64,000 nucleotides of DNA, from contig BLJB01000089.1 of assembly GCA_013423325.1 (NCBI GenBank), forward strand, positions 249,788 through 313,787, written 5' to 3'. This document shows positions 12,112 through 24,323 of the stretch, piece after piece. The notes beneath the pieces were generated by a model. That model saw only the letters and a list, made by a program, of their open reading frames with translations. It searched no databases and was not told the DNA's origin. This DNA comes from Usnea hakonensis (Eukaryota > Ascomycota > Lecanoromycetes > Lecanorales > Parmeliaceae). Within the stretch, counting starts at the first letter, position 1. The number at the start of each line of letters is the position of its first letter. Made by a program: the position numbers and the translations under genes.

Positions 12112-12750
12112 GATGCAGGATTTTCCCTGTCATCCAGGAATAGCTGGTATTGTCATTATGGCAACAGCATAGAAAAATGTGCGAGGCTGTCAATCAGAAT
12201 CATGAGTGCTGGCTAACACTGAGTAAATTGGCTGTTTGTGTAAGGTTGGAAAGTGAGGTAAACAAAAAAAGAATCCCGCCTTGCGATCAGCCCTATATTC
12301 AAGGCAGATGTGTTGACAGCTGAGTGCAAGTCTTTCAGATCGTGTCCTTTTGTCACCAAAACTCAAGACGCATTCGCCTGAAACATGACTTTCAGATTAG
12401 ATATCTTGCCAGGCAGATTGGGTTTTGGTTTTTAAATCAACTAAATCCTTCCCCTGCGGAAAAAGCCACACCTTCAGCCACAACTCCGAAACAAATCATG
12501 TTGAAAGGTAAATGTAGGCACCAATTTATTTGGTCCTCGATGGGTCATTTTATGAGCCTTTGCTACCAAGAATCAAAGGCCCAAAGATGAGGCTGCGAGG
12601 CAAAAATTAGGAAACTTCTGTATATCCTATGGTTGGAAATCTATGAAGAAGAAACAGAAGACGCGGCATGATCACACTCTAAAATTTCGAAAACAAATCT
12701 CTCCAATATGGAATAATCTGAAACAAACTCCAATATCCTCAAGCCTTCCT
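12112..12750. other. Spacer between orphan gene and array gene A
   Basis: A/T-rich sequence holds the 3' flank of gene A and the likely promoter of the orphan gene. The open frame at 12324-12590 (+) is short and featureless. Confidence 0.4.
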
Positions 12751-15700
12751 CTACCCAGCTCGATCATCACCACCCGATATCTCCCTTACCGCAAATTCCA
12801 ACATGTCTCCCGTCCATTCGAGGAAATCCATACTCGACCCATCAATTCCACATCGTGCGCGATTGCCCATCCCAAAAACCTCATCACAGATCGAGTATTT
12901 TACAGGAGGCTCCCAATCATCTGCCGACCGTTCCTCATGCATCGCCCCAGTCAAGATTGGCAAAGGCTCATTTGCGCGATACGCACCCCACCAGTCCTGG
13001 AATGCGCCAGGTATGATCTCGAATTGCGCACGGTAGCTCTGTTGAGGATCTATTCTTGGAGCTGGCTGTCCGGTCCATGCGCAATACATCTCTCGTGTAG
13101 GAAACAATGCGTCGAGACTTTGCACCTCCTCGTTGTTCCAAGGAGGTATTGTACTGGGATCGACTGGTTCGGAGTCTGGCGCCATGAAAGACGATTCAGG
13201 GATCTCTGCCGATTCAATAGTGAGCTGGTGTTCTCTCGTTTCGAAAGAGCGTGTATGAGGGGCTGGAGGAGCCCTGCTGGGGTGATCGACTTGCTGGGGA
13301 ATCGATTGTGGAAATATAGACCATCGCGATGTGATCTGCGGCGCAATATTCCCCACCCTTCGCTTTTGAGCCTCTGCTGGAGGCGGTAGAACAGGCTGTT
13401 CTGTGCACAGACGCTTCAGTGCGTCTGGGTCTTCATCAAAGTCATCCAACCACGTTCTATGGGCTAGCAATGCTTCAAGTTCTCCCTCAGGGTATTCACC
13501 CTCAAAAATGGATCCTCATCATAGCTTCTAACGCGTAAGATCGTGATAATGCTGACTCATTCCGCTCGAGAGATGCACCATTGATCTTTGGGGTCTGGAT
13601 TTCAGTTTGAAGGAGAGCATCAAATACGCCAGCGCGATGTGCTGGCTCATCGCTGCTCAGGTCTTGAAATATGGCATAGTGAGCACCTTGCCCCATGTTC
13701 CCAAGTTCTTTCCTTTGACTAGGATTATAAGTCGAGCTGATGCAGGAAGGTCCTTTGCTCTTGCCACCAAAGTCTCCTGCTCGCGCAATACGTTCCAATG
13801 CAGAAGTGTGGTCTGATAAATCTTCATCCTCCGTCTCAGCCGAGTCCTCCCATGAAGATTCTTCAATCCTCTCACTATGTCTTGTAGCCGCAGGTCTTCG
13901 AGTCCGTCTGGGCGAATCTTGTTGGGTTGGAACATTCTCGTATTCCTCGTTCGCAGAGCTCTCATCTGATAGCTTGTCGATGGGTTGGACTATTCCAGAT
14001 AAACTTATCCCTCCTTGGGACGATCTGATGGGATTGCGTTGTGGACCATTTGTGAAGCCGACGATGAACGGGTGATTATCGATCATCACCAGCTCATCGA
14101 CTTCAGCATCAATGCTACTCTCCTCACTGCCCTGGCAACCTCTCTTGCGAGACCTAAGCGGTCTCCGAGCCTCATACGCTGAGGCCTGTCCTCCGTCGTC
14201 AGCAGCACGCTTTCTTCTCTTCAATAGCACCTTCTCCACCTCAATATATTCTTTAATCTTTGAGGGTTTAGCGGCACCGTTGCCCCTACGCTTCCGGGGC
14301 TCTTGAGTACTGTGAGCAACAATGATCGGAAAGACTGCTTCCTTGCCTTTCTTGATCTCCTTGGCCTCTTTCGGGAAAAGATCGCGTCCAAAGGCTTTGA
14401 TACTGTTGTTCTGAATGAGATTCCCATACAGCTTTTGGAGACCCTCCTTGACCACCAAGGTTTCCGTGCGCTCTGTCCAGCTGTACAGACCGGCTTGGTA
14501 GCGAAAGCGCTCCATCGGCCTGTTGACTGTATGGCCCGGATTTCCAAGCTCCCTCCAGTCGGGGGATTGCTCTGTGCCGACGTTGATACGACTCGGCATT
14601 CGAGACCAGACTATAATACGCAGGTCAGCGCCAAAGATCTCGTGTCAATTCTCACAAAATTGCATCACTTACAATCTCTATGCGTCAGACTCATGTTCTC
14701 CCGCCGCATAGCCTCCATTTTGTATCCTGGAATATTTGAAGCAAACGTTGCCGGAATCTTCCAATTCTTAATGACATTGTCATCGTGATCGAGAACAAGA
14801 TACTTCTTCCCGTTCTCCTTCCAGGTCATATAACCTGGAAATCCAGGCCTAGGCCAGTGCTTATCTTCTTCCCAGGCATAAAGGATCTTCGGACGATCTT
14901 TTCTATCAGGGCCCCATTTGACGTGCTTGCGGTAGAAAGAAGTGACATTGTTGACCCCCGGTCCTGGTTCATCCGGATGTTCTGTCATCGTGTCAGCCAA
15001 GGTCTCCAAAACCCGCGCCTATCTTGGGACCTACCAATATGGACCCCAAGCGCCACTCGCTCCGCCTCTGCTTTGGCTATCAACTTGGATCTGATATCAT
15101 TGTGCCGCACTGCAAGAACTGTGATTGACCGGATTAGGAAAGTCTTAATCGCATAGCGATGATCTTACAGCTATAGCTCTGCTCATTCGCCAGCCACTCG
15201 AGCTCACCATCAGCGTTCGTGCGAGTCAAGCCTTTGCAGTAATTCCAATTTTTTTTAGCCTTCTTGACGTCTTTAGTCCCAGACAAATCCTGCTCCTCGC
15301 TAAAATCATTGTACTCTTCTCCCGTTGAGGGTTCACCATCCGCAACCTCATCGTCCACTTCCAGCGCCGCTGAAGTTCGTCTTTCTCCAGCGTTATTCCT
15401 AGCGTGCATACTCTGGCCAATTGGACGGGCATTGATCTGTGATGGCGAGTAGGGGCTCTGATAAGGTACTTCCAGCGCGTGGAAAGATGGGGCCAAAAAG
15501 GCTGCAAGTCGCTGTGCAGAGCGCGATTCCGACGGGTCACGATGGCAACTGGAAAAGCTGCTCTGTGCACTCTGCTGTGGAGATTGATTTGCTGGAATTG
15601 TCGTACGAGGATCGTGTTCATGATTGCTTTTGGGGCCGGGTATCTGCGATTCGACAATACCTTGATCATAAGCTGGCCATTGAGAGTCCGAGATTTCATA

Positions 15701-16222
15701 TTGTGCGACCGAGGGACCCGAAGATGCACCTCGACTATCAAATACTGGCGACCAGATGTCTTGGTATGTGTTTTGGCCAGTAGTATCCGAGGCAATGAGC
15801 CGTGCAGCTGGAAAGATCGGAAACGTGTAACCCGAGGTAGGAACTGCAATTTGGGAGTCAATTTGCTTGTGACGGCTGTTTTGGTGGAACTCACCATCTC
15901 CTTGGCCGCCTAGATAACCAACGCTTTGTTTGCCAAATCCCGACGAGTTGCTGTGGCCCTCTTGTTTGATTGATCTTTGATCATGGTCTTCTGTTGCCAT
16001 GACAGTGTATAATGACATGTTAGAAACATCAGATAGGCTTTCTTGTATATAAGTTTTTGTATCATGGTACCAATTGCGAAGTTGGAGAAGGTAGGTATTG
16101 GGGATGAGTGTATTGTTGTGATCCATTGAGAGCTTTTCATTGACTTGATAGTGGTGGGGGACGAGGGGGTTCGCTCGCTTCTTTGTCGATTGAGGTGTAG
16201 TGTTATGGATTGTTTGGCTCAT
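12751..16222 (-). pseudogene. Array gene A: family member with a frameshift near its 3' end
   Basis: Exons 16222-15169, 15118-15035, 14981-14673 and 14610-13502 splice in frame to 851 aa, then meet a stop at 13502-13504 inside a T5 run. An overlapping +1 frame (from about 13515 to 12751) continues with a C-terminal block that matches gene B: WTGQ, SYRAQF, AFQDWW, then LPILTG. The 84-nt exon 2 codes the HNDIR block. Exon 3 has HPDEPGPG, the core YLVLDHDDNVI and MEAMRRE; exon 4 opens with DFWSRMP and has RFRYQAG and NNSIKAFGRD. The first 250 residues are low complexity (Ser, Gln, Pro). Either the gene is newly broken, or one base is wrong in the assembly, or a weak-sited intron of about 106 nt (donor GTGCAT) bridges the frames. 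The function is unknown; basic clusters suggest a nuclear protein. Confidence 0.75.
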
Positions 16223-16738
16223 TCAGAGTTTTGGTGAGTGGTATCCCTACAATGTGAATGGGAAGATGGGCAATATACTCGGATTCAAAGAGGAAAAAGG
16301 GGATGGAAATGCCACGTTGTTCTGTGTTACACCAGCCCCGCTTCTGATTCCTGATTATGCACCATTTTTTCGCTCAATCAATGATCAATTTCCGCAAATA
16401 ATCCTTATTCCAGAAGAAGACTGGTCTGATCAAGCAGCTGCAATCTCGTGTCAAAATTCTACTGATAATAATAGGCTGGAGGCTTGGCGAACTGATATTC
16501 TCGTTATCAAATAGAACAATGATATTGTGAGTTTTTTCTTTGTCTTCCCCCGGCCACCCTCCTGTTACTCAATGCATTGAAATACGCCGTCATTTTAACA
16601 TGAAACTTCCTACAGTGTCAGAAGAAATAACTCCCTCGATATTCCCTTCTCCCCGATTCACCATTGAACGAAAAACCATCCCATGTCCACCCTCACCTCG
16701 CCACCATACCTCCCGCCCCATACATCCCCCATCCCCCC
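16223..16738. other. Spacer between genes A and B
   Basis: About 515 bases lie between the gene A start codon and the gene B stop codon. It is presumably the gene A promoter and the gene B 3' flank, and becomes C-rich towards 16738. No gene is seen. Confidence 0.5.
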
Positions 16739-19700
16739 CTAAAAGTCAGCAAACTTCTCCAACAATGGCCCCGGCACATCCATCACCCTCCCCCACCGAT
16801 CCCTCGGCGCCCGATGCCCCTTCTTAAACGCCTCATAATACACCGCATCTTTCCTCACAGCCTCCCACTCCCCCAACGCATCCCCCCAATGCTCCACCCC
16901 CGCCAACACCGGCATCTCCTCCCCTCCACGATTCTCCGCCCACCAACCCGCAAACGCTTCATGCAATTCTCTGAACTGAGCGCCGTAGCTGTTTCCCCGA
17001 GGAGGTTGGGGCACGGTCTGGCCAGTCCATTCCCAGAAGATGATTTTCGTGGGGAGGAGAGCGAGAGCTATGCTGGTGGCTTCGCGGGGGGTTGAGGGAG
17101 GAGTTTCGCTGAAGTTGGGGGACGATGAGGATGCGGGGTTGAGGGGGTCGATTCGGGTTGGGTACTTGGGGTTGGTTGGTGCGGTGCGGCGACGGGAGAG
17201 GGAAGAGGGGTAGGTTTCTTGGTCTTCGTAGAGGAGGTCTCGGACTTTTCGCCTGTGGGCTTCGAGGTCGGATTCTTTTGCTCGGGCGTTGCACGCGCCG
17301 AAGAGGTCGTTGTGGGGATCTTGAGGGGTGAGTTCTGGCTCGTGGTCTTCGTCATTGTCGTTTGCTTTGTTTACGTGCCATTCGTCGTTGGCTTCATGCT
17401 CGTTATTTATATATTGGGTGTCTGTAACTGATCTAGGTTTTAGGTCTGGATCAGAGATGTATTCGTCGCCGCCGTCATCATAATCATCATCATCAGTCGC
17501 TTCGTCAGCCACTGAATCCTCTTTGTCATCATGTTGTCCGCCTTTCCAGGACAAGATTTCCCTGGATACCTGAATTCCTACATTATGACTGGGTTCCTTT
17601 GATATCGACTCTCTCCTTCGCTCTTCTTGAGCAGAAGTTGAATCCTCAACGCGTGAATGTGGGTGATCAAATATGGCAAGATCATTGTCTTCGACGAGAC
17701 TGCCATTGTGCTTCCTCGTTGTCCGATTTCGCTTGGTGGGCCTTTTTTCTACCGAGACACTGTCTCCCGATTCACCAATACCGTCTTCCTCATCGCGACG
17801 GTGTCGCTTCCGAGATATCACTGGCTGTGATGCGGCGTCCTTATTGGTCGGCACTGCTTGTAGTACTTGCGATGGGGTGGCCATCAAAGATGGAGCTTCA
17901 GCTCGCCGAGCCTTAGCCATCCTCTGATATTCGAGATAGTCTTTCTCGATAACACCATCATGCTGCGTTGTCGTTGGTCGATATCGCTTGCTAGGTCTTT
18001 GTTCTGAGGCGAGGCTGCTCCTCTCGATATCAGAACCATCGTCCTCGTCATCGCGGCGGCTACGCTTGCGAGACTTAGCCGGCTCTGATACTGCTAGCAG
18101 TGTGGGCATTGGTGCTGCCGGCAATGCAGCAGCTTCAGCGCGCTGCGCCTTAGCAATCCTCTTATCCTCCTTCGCTCTTCGCTCATTTCTCGTCTTTTCG
18201 TCAACAGCCCTCGACCCCGCCTTATTCAGGTATCTCCCATCAGTATTCCTCCTCTTAATCTCGAGCTGCTCCCCCCCGTTCAAATCGCGACCAAACCCCC
18301 GCATTGAGTTGGCGGCAAGGCACTGACGACCGACCTCTGTCCTGTTCAACAGCTCTTTCAACCCTAATTCGATTTCACCGCTGCCGCCGCGCTCTGTCCA
18401 GACAAGGCAGCCTGCTTTCTGTCGGAATCGCTTCGATGGCATGTTCACCATTGTATTTTCGGAGCTGATATCCCTGAGGGTCGACGGATCGCCCGGTTTC
18501 TGCCAGTATCGGCGAGGCATGCGGGCCCAGATATCTTGTTGGCGAATTGCTTTGTTCATCATTCGCATGTATTCCATCTTGGAACCGTCCATGTGTGGGG
18601 AAATGCAGAGTGGGATCTCTCTCCAATTCACGATTGGGTTGTCTGCGGGATTCAGCACAATGACACTGCCGCTGTCACTGATTTCTCTGCGCATGGGATC
18701 GTACATCATCCATCCTGGGTCATATGTAGGCTGAGGGCTGCTTTGATCTGTTTCGTCAATCGTGAAGAGGATATCTGGGCGCTGTTCGCGATCGTTGCCG
18801 AAGTTTCGGTGTGGGTAGAAGAAGGCTGTATCGCCGTAGGGTTCACCGCCAGGCTCATCGGAATTCACTGTTCATGTTAGAAACGGCAATCAATTGTACT
18901 GTGTGTGGTCCGACTTACGATAGCTGCATCCCAGTGCCTGTGCCTCCTTTTCTTGCTGTCGTAGGATATATTTCCTAATGTCGTCCATGATTACTGCCGG
19001 CTCTGCACAGTGTTAGCAGTAGATCGATGTGCTCCGGCAACGCAGCATGGGATTTGCAACTTACTCCACTTCTTGTGCGCCGGCTCATTTGGGTCTAGCC
19101 ACATGAACTGCCCGTTCACCGTCTTTGTTTCACCATGCTTATTTATTATTTTCCTGAGAGTTGTGCATCTTGTTCTTGGCGGATTCTGTATCTTCTTTGT
19201 GATATCTTTCTTTGGTTCTTGCTTGGACTCCTCTTCTTCATTGAATGATTCGATTGAATTGCTCCTTTGCTTCGCCTTGGTTTTCTGGGTAGGAGGACGT
19301 GGTACAGCTGTGGTACTTCTTTGCATCATAGCTGCAGGGCCGGATCGAAAAGCAGATGGAGGGTTGCTGACATCATGGGGCTCCTGGCCTGGAAGAAGAT
19401 AAGGTGATTGCTGGTATCCAGCGACGGGGTTTGTTTGGCCGTTATATGTATTTTTGTATACGCCTTCATAGGAAGTGTTCTGATCGTATGTATTCTGCCG
19501 CCGAGATGGCTGGGGTGTCTCGGAAGAATGGTAAAGACCATCTGTCCTCTGAGTCCTAGATATGCCGCTACCGTTGCCCACGGAAGCTGGATATAGAGCG
19601 TGGAAGTTTCCATAGCTCGTCATCTCAGCTCTAGCGTTCGATGTCCCATCATTCCTATCCAGGCTTCGGTACTGCCTAGAGCCATAGCGTTCATGTGCAG

Positions 19701-19935
19701 TGTGAGATGGTACACGACTGTACACGGGTTGCTCATATCTAGGCGATGATGTCGCTCTGTTGAAGCCCGGGTTTTGATGTTGAGATATACCATACTGTAC
19801 CTCCTCTCGGTGTTGATATCGATCCCAGGCCGCTGTCTCGTCGTAAGGTCGCTGTTCGGGAAGGTATTTCGAATCTACCCTGTTGTGTTGTACGGAGCTA
19901 GCCATTTCGTGGTACTGAGAACGACCGGATGCCAT
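16739..19935 (-). CDS. Array gene B: longest family member, about 1024 aa
   Basis: Exons 19935-19065, 18993-18919 and 18867-16739 join in frame. Exon 1 codes a Tyr/Ser/Gln-rich disordered stretch, ending with NGQFMWLDPNEP...KKW. The 75-nt exon 2 codes the DDIRKYIL block. Exon 3 holds NSDEPGG, RPDILF, the core SVIVLNPADNPIVNW with MEYMRMM, and DIWARMPRRYW without the intron that splits this motif in A, C, D, E and G. Next come RFRQKAG, NSMRGFGRDLNGGE and two copies of a 79-residue basic/acidic module (SRKRSRRDDEDDG and SRKRHRRDEEDG, each followed by a KRxR cluster), then acidic Asp/Glu runs. The last 100 residues (WTGQ, SYGAQF, AFAGWW, MPVLAG) are shared with gene A. No signal peptide or membrane helix is seen. 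Likely nuclear by composition; function unknown. Confidence 0.85.
17690..18165 (-). repeat. In-frame duplication inside gene B
   Basis: Two neighbouring units of about 237 bp (79 codons) each code RxAKAxRAEA, then a Pro/Ala linker, then SRKR-x-RRD, an acidic stretch and a KRxR cluster. The units have diverged at many positions, so the duplication is not recent. Confidence 0.75.
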
Positions 19936-22666
19936 CAGGAAGAGTTTGAAGGGCTTGAAGGTTTTGAAGGTTTTGGCAGGATGTTCTAAATAAATAGAAT
20001 ATTAGAGAGAATCTTTCTTGATAGAGCTTTTTACCAAGACAGGAAGTCCAGAAACGGTTGGGCTGGTGGATTTTGAATGTAGGGGCTGGTACGTAGAGAG
20101 TAAGAAGCTGAAAGGCTGGAAGGGGAAATAAATAAGAAGCATGTCCAACACCTACTTATCGCGGACAGATGACGGGGCTAAGGAAAAGTGGTGTTTAAAA
20201 ATGAGCGGGTGTTGAGTGTGCTGTGTTGAAGGTACTGTGCAGCGTGCTTTGTTGACCATGACCTTCAGGAGAGTAAAGGGGCCGAGTGTCGTTGAGTCCT
20301 TACCTTCAACAAGATGGGACCCTGCGGTCCTCAGAGGACTACCAATCTCATCGCGAAAGTCTGTATATCGGTCAGAGAAACTGTAGGCATGGTGTTGAGA
20401 GCTCCTTGAACGAGGCCGATATATGTTCAAGCTGGTGCGCACATTGGCGAAATCAGGTTTCAGCTCCAATCCATTCGTAGTCGCTTTAGAAAGAACTCAC
20501 TGACAGGCTGCTCCGATCAACCTGAATATCTTTCACGCCAATAAAGCGCAAGAGTCGAGAGACGTCGATGCTCTTTCCCAAAGCCTGGCCCACTTCTCCC
20601 GCTTCTAGCAGAGCTGACCTCCTTCAAGCACGCCAAGTCAGCGTATATATATATGAATTAGATTCATGCCTCGAGGACATATAAAGCAGCAGTGTTGCCG
20701 TATCCTTATGAATATCGCCTGCTCGTCAGCAGACCAGATGTCTTTCTACCTGTGTTCCATGTGCGTCGCTTGATCGAGGGAAGGAAGGCTCGGTTGCTCT
20801 GTTCTGGCAAGCCGCAAGGGATGAAGTTTTTTGAGAAGGATCCTTGGGATAATTCTCTCTGGGTCACCGAGATGATCAGTTTTTTGATTCGATATTGCTG
20901 ATATCACCCGACAGCAAGAGAGGTAGAACCAGTATCCTCTATTCAAAAAGTTGATTTTCGATAGTCTGAGTCTTCAATTGTAGGAATCTGCGCCATACCA
21001 TTGCAGAGCCTTTCAAATCATTTCGAAATGACTTCCGCTGCTTCTGCTCCTGTTTCCTTCTTGGATGAGGCCAGTATTAGTTTCCGACCATGTGGTGTTG
21101 AGTCCATTGTACACCTCCATAGTATTGCCTTCCTGCTAGTCTGAGAAAGTAGAAACGCACACAGCTTGGTGCGCCACTTCGCTGTACCAATTAGAGCAGT
21201 GTATAGAGAACAGGCACCATCGGGCAAAGTGCGCACCAACTGTAGTCCTGTGGTTGTTCGATGAGGTTGAATGACCGTTTTTCATTGCACTTGGAGAGGA
21301 TCTTTGTGAAGATGAACAGTCACCACCATTGTGTACCGTAGGAGCTTTGCGGGGCACATTGCCAGAGAGAGGAGTCGTGACTGTCCTGCACTATCCAATG
21401 CACTGTAGAGGTAACAGTAAAACTGTAAGATGCCTGTGCGTACAGTCCTAAGATCATGTGTAGATTGAAGCAAGCAGTCTTTGCTTTGGAGTAGAACTCG
21501 GGGACGTGATCCTCTTCCTGTTCTACACCAACAGCAACCCAAGTCTTGTCTTGCCTGTCTTCTTCAACAACGTTCCTCTCAATTTGTAGTCCTTTGGTGT
21601 CTTCATCTGCCCCAATTGATTGCTTTGCATTTGAGTCTAGCTCGGCCTTCTCGTGGCAACAGTCTTGACCATTTAATCTCTGCTTCATCGGTGTCACACC
21701 AGTCTTAAGTCGAGTCAATGGTCAGGCCCTTGTACTGCACAGGTATGCAGATACTATGGAGTTCGTACTCAGGGCAGGCAAGCTATTCACCAGATTTCCG
21801 CAGGTCAGTCTTAGAAAAGGCTTCGTACAAACCTGTGCACGGGTCACCTAGTATATTTGCTGAGCAATTGTCGATCCAGGCCTGGTCCAGACCTTAACAT
21901 CCCTCGCGCCACAGAAAATTGAGGAGTCGGTTTACTTCGCGACTTGCGTGTTCGTTTAGGTAGAGAAAAAGGTTGGAAGTGCGGGGGTTCTTCGAACTCC
22001 TCACTAGTGTGAATAGTGGTGACAAATGGTATGACGCAGGGCAAGTCACAAAGCATGACTTCTCCGCGTAGATTTATAGAGGGTGTAGGTGATAATCAGA
22101 CTGTGGGCTGAGAAGGGGAGGTGGTAGTGGGTACTACAAATGTTAGCCTCCATTGGCGTCATACAACAACCAGTCAGGACCAGCAATTAATGGGTGGAAG
22201 TCACCAGATAGATGCAATTTACAGAGAGAACGTCCGTGGGGTAGAAGGGTCTTACCTCGGTCTTTGCTATATTTGAGGGTGGTAGAGAATTTATAATTCT
22301 CTAGGCCTAGAACTTCTGCGTAACCCATAGGAGACTAGGAATTCTCATTGTGAATGGCGCTAAAGCTTGTGAAGTAATACTTTCGTTTGGCCTCTTAAGA
22401 ACTCATTATAACACAGGGACAATGGATGGTGGAGATGACAGAGGATGTTCCAATCGGAGAATTCCTTTACAGAAGTCGATGTGTCCTTTTTCCTAGCCGA
22501 GTAATTTTCGCCACGATGCCACCTCGGTTTTAAAACAAATATTTGGCAAGCTACGAACCATTGAGACACCCGTCATAAGAAATGTGAATGTGATAAAGCA
22601 ATTATTGGCATGTATATACTAATTCTATATAGTTTCCATCCTTCTCTCCTAAAACTCCTTTTGGCA
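19936..22666. other. 2.7-kb spacer between genes B and C
   Basis: I see no supported gene. Minus-strand frames at 21320-21718, 21844-22056 and 22143-22328 have a few protein-like stretches (for example KRTRKSRSKPTPQ) and one good intron-like site pair, but I could not join them in frame. They may be relics. A short TA-rich run lies near 20643-20654. Confidence 0.4.
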
Positions 22667-24323
22667 TCACCTCATCCACTCCATACACTCATCAACCTCT
22701 CCCCCGTCCCAGTCAATTAAGTCCTCGCAGGGGTTGAGTTCCTGTTCCCCCGGCATACTCTCCTCATCATACGTTGACATTGACGGCGCAAAAATAGAAG
22801 CAAGTTGATGATAGCTGGTCGAACTGGTTCCGAAAATGTTGCCATTAGACGTGGCGGGCACTTCGACCGGCAGACTTGGACTGGCCCCGGCCAACGACAC
22901 GACGTGATTGTCGTTTCGACTTATTGGGCTAGCTGGACCTCCGAATGACAGAGGTCCATATCCATTGAGGTCTACTAATCGAGGATCCAGGTTAGGATCG
23001 CTCACTACGTCTGCGGACGTCTCGGAAGTGTTCACTGCCTTGGGCACAAGTTGGCGAGGTTTTCGATTGTTAGAGGTTTCCCTCCTTTTTTGTTTTCTGC
23101 GTACCCGTTCGTCTTGGTTTCGTAACGAGTACGCCCAACCTGCGGCGTTCTGCATGTGTTTCCCAGCGTTTGCCTTCTTGGCTTCCTCTTGCTCAGCTTT
23201 TGTGAGTTTGTGTAAGCCCTTAGTGCTATTTGCCGCTTCCATTTCGGGGCTTAGGAGGCTCTTGAGGTAGGCCTCTATACTTGCGCAGCCTCGGCGATCC
23301 GGTCCCCATGACGTTACGCCGTTGGCATGGCGAAAACGGTTTCTACGTCCTGTCAACGTGTTTGGTACGAAGATACTGCCGCCATCGCAAATGCCGGGTC
23401 TACGGGTGATCAGTATCCGCAGAAGTAAAGCTAGAGTTAAGAGTACTAACAATCTTGCCCAGAAATCTCCTACTGCGATTCGGTCATCGTATCGGATGAT
23501 TGCTTCCATCAATCCACCTTCAACCTTAGACGAAATTGTCAATGGGATGCTCTCATAAGCCTTGAGAGGGTGGTCGTCCAAGTCTAGGACAATGCAGCCG
23601 TCTTCATACAGCCATGGGACTTCGGAGGTAGGATTCGGCGTGTCGTTATTGAATCGTTCTTGGTCGATCGCGAATAAAACCTCAACGCCGGTCCAACCAT
23701 CATCTCGCTTCAGATTCCAGTCTTTCTGGCTTTGCAGAAATGCGGTTTCGTTGGAATCTTCATTGCCACGATCGCGAGGGTGTGCTAAATCAGTCAGCTG
23801 ATCATTCATCTGGCTCTTGTCATGGATGCTTACTGTAAACATCTGCTGAGCAAGTCTTCGACTTGGCTAAGAGTCTGTCTCTGATCCTGCAATGGTATAC
23901 CGCTGGTACTGTGAGAGTGGTAAGCTCTGTTTCCCGCTGTACATTGCCTGAGCGCTGCTGATGACTTACTCCATACATTCTCATCTTCATTGAAGTACTC
24001 AAGAGCGTTATTGGTGTATCGTATGCGACCTTTTTCGGCATAATTTTTACCAGGATCCTTGCCTATCGCCCTTTTTTTCGCTTTTCTTTTCGAAAGTTTC
24101 GATTCAAACTGTGGTTCTTGTCCGTGTTAGCTAATTCAAGAGATTTTGTCCGTGCCTGTTACTCACTTCCTTGACGTTGCCTATGCCCTTTCTCTCCTTC
24201 TTTGCAATCATGACGTCAGCTGCTGATGGGAAGGTCTCACGAGAAGATTGACTTACCGGTTGGTACGATGTAATCTTCGCCTTCTTTAAGGCGCCTCCTG
24301 GCATTAAGCATGTAGTCGGACAT
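22667..24323 (-). CDS. Array gene C: family member, about 462 aa
   Basis: Six exons (24323-24257, 24199-24167, 24116-23970, 23908-23834, 23784-23451, 23399-22667) give an in-frame 462-aa protein starting MSDYMLNARRRLKEGEDYIV. Exon 3 has a Lys-rich run and ALEYFNEDENVW. The 75-nt exon 4 codes PAVYHCRIRDRLL between two phase-1 introns. Exon 5 has SQKDWNLKR (close to QKDWGLER in gene G), the core CIVLDLDDHPLKAY, IPLTISSKVEGGLMEAIIR and DFWARL, which a phase-2 intron joins to P. Exon 6 has RRNRFRHANG and NSTKGLHKLTKAE, then a basic stretch and an acidic C-terminus. It lacks the WTGQ block of A and B. Function unknown; charged, soluble, probably nuclear. Confidence 0.85.

Noticed and set aside
21320..22328. 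Minus-strand frames between B and C with charged, protein-like stretches and a plausible branch point and acceptor.
   Set aside because: No combination of donors and acceptors that I tried keeps a frame open across them, and no array motif is present.
24211..24218. TGACGTCA palindrome (CRE-like) as a regulatory site for gene C.
   Set aside because: It lies within the first intron of the gene C model, and an 8-bp palindrome is expected by chance about once in 64 kb. A second copy falls inside a RIT1 coding exon.
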